NCBI GenBank assembly: GCA_031285365.1 | Contig: JAITWP010000095.1 | Location: 1-6,011, forward strand | From: Azoarcus sp. | Lineage (GTDB): Bacteria > Pseudomonadota > Gammaproteobacteria > Burkholderiales > Rhodocyclaceae | Length of the DNA: 6,011 bases | Reading direction: 5' to 3' | In this document: in pieces, positions 5,573-6,011 of the stretch | Position numbering within the stretch: position 1 is the first letter of the stretch | How the letters are laid out: each line of letters starts with the position of its first letter | Position numbers and translations under genes: made by a program | The notes under the pieces: generated by a model | Databases searched by the model: none | What the model was told of the DNA's origin: nothing | What the model saw: only the letters and a program-made list of their open reading frames with translations

Positions 5573-6011
5573 ATGCTGGGTGGTCGTGATCCACGGGCCG
5601 GAAGCGTTCGACCACATGGTTGCTCATGCTCTTGGCAAGTTCTTCTTCGTTGAAGAAAACCATATTGATGCCTTCTTCACGCAGCAACTGGGATTCTTCG
5701 TCGCTGTGGGTGCGCACTACGATTTCGATGTCCGGGTTCAGCGTGCGAGAGGCTTCGGCCATCTGGCGCACATCCAGCGGGGAAGGCGTGGCGACTACCA
5801 AAATGGCGGCATTGGCGATGTGGGCCTGGATCAGCACGGCAGGATCGGTCGCGTCACCATACACGGCGGCTTTTCCTTCCTTGCGAAGGTCTTCCACGCA
5901 TTCGCGGTTCTGTTCCGCGACCACATAGGGAATGTTGCGTTCTTCGAGCGCCTTGGCGATGCGCTGTCCTATCCGGCCGTAGCCCACCAGCACGACCTGG
6001 CCTTCCAGGTA
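5571..6011 (-). CDS. C-terminal RCK/TrkA-N domain of a Kef/YbaL-type cation:proton antiporter (5' partial)
   Basis: The frame stays open to the right edge (it begins YLEGQVVLVGYGRIG), so the N-terminal part, expected to be the membrane Na+/H+ exchanger domain, lies outside the window. The 146 visible residues form a Rossmann-fold RCK_N domain: the GYGRIG nucleotide loop right after a hydrophobic strand, VVAEQN with an acidic residue at the end of the second strand, YGDATDPAVL, ILVVATPSP, NPDIEIVVRTHS and a NEEELAKSMSNHVVERF tail. This pattern, especially AEQN and the end soon after the ELA helix, resembles YbaL-like members of the CPA2 family, which move K+ or Na+ against H+ under control of a bound nucleotide. 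A free-standing TrkA-like subunit cannot be excluded without the upstream sequence. The TAA stop is fused to the ribosome binding site of the hydrolase gene downstream, so the two are probably in one transcript. Confidence 0.87.
   Translation of the reverse strand, partial: YLEGQVVLVGYGRIGQRIAKALEERNIPYVVAEQNRECVEDLRKEGKAAVYGDATDPAVLIQAHIANAAILVVATPSPLDVRQMAEASRTLNPDIEIVVRTHSDEESQLLREEGINMVFFNEEELAKSMSNHVVERFRPVDHDHPA

Noticed and set aside
5985..5992. Chi-like GCTGGTGG octamer on the minus strand
   Set aside because: A single copy inside a coding region encoding LVGYG is expected by chance, and Chi sequence differs among bacteria.

Overview
The window is a compact, GC-rich stretch of bacterial housekeeping DNA. 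Protein similarity and gene order point to a betaproteobacterium. The pointers are a MutT/ThiE-like fusion, a CoaX of the Baf (Bvg accessory factor) type with a Ser/Met-type GTATT motif, a biotin ligase without a DNA-binding domain, and ZapD and YacG next to CoaE. No mobile element, CRISPR array, tRNA or rRNA was seen. Almost all of the sequence is coding.

Layout from left to right. A rightward partial gene (1-606) encodes the C-terminal ThiE-like half of a Nudix/MutT fusion. It runs tail to tail into a long leftward block, with one base between the two stop codons. Read in its own direction (right to left), that block is: the end of a Kef/YbaL-type cation:proton antiporter (5571-6011, start outside the window), an exported type 2 polyhydroxyalkanoate depolymerase-like hydrolase (4565-5560), birA (3681-4487), coaX (2971-3684), a membrane-anchored SPOR-domain protein (2302-2964), coaE (1676-2305), zapD (823-1578) and yacG (608-826). 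The only non-coding gaps are a 77-base gap before birA and a 97-base gap between coaE and zapD. Each holds a weak promoter-like -10 element and a short inverted repeat.

Three gene junctions are four-base start/stop overlaps (birA/coaX, SPOR/coaE, zapD/yacG), which suggests translational coupling. The cluster joins the first committed step (CoaX) and the last step (CoaE) of coenzyme A synthesis with biotin loading of carboxylases (BirA). It also carries cell-division or envelope functions (the SPOR protein and ZapD) and the gyrase-binding zinc protein YacG. The order mutT-(yacG-zapD-coaE) with convergent mutT matches the arrangement known in Escherichia coli. The hydrolase follows the antiporter by only ten bases, so those two look cotranscribed.

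No undescribed system is evident. The most useful points for follow-up are the degenerate ThiE-like domain, the exported depolymerase-like enzyme attached to an antiporter gene, and the coupling of CoA synthesis with division genes.
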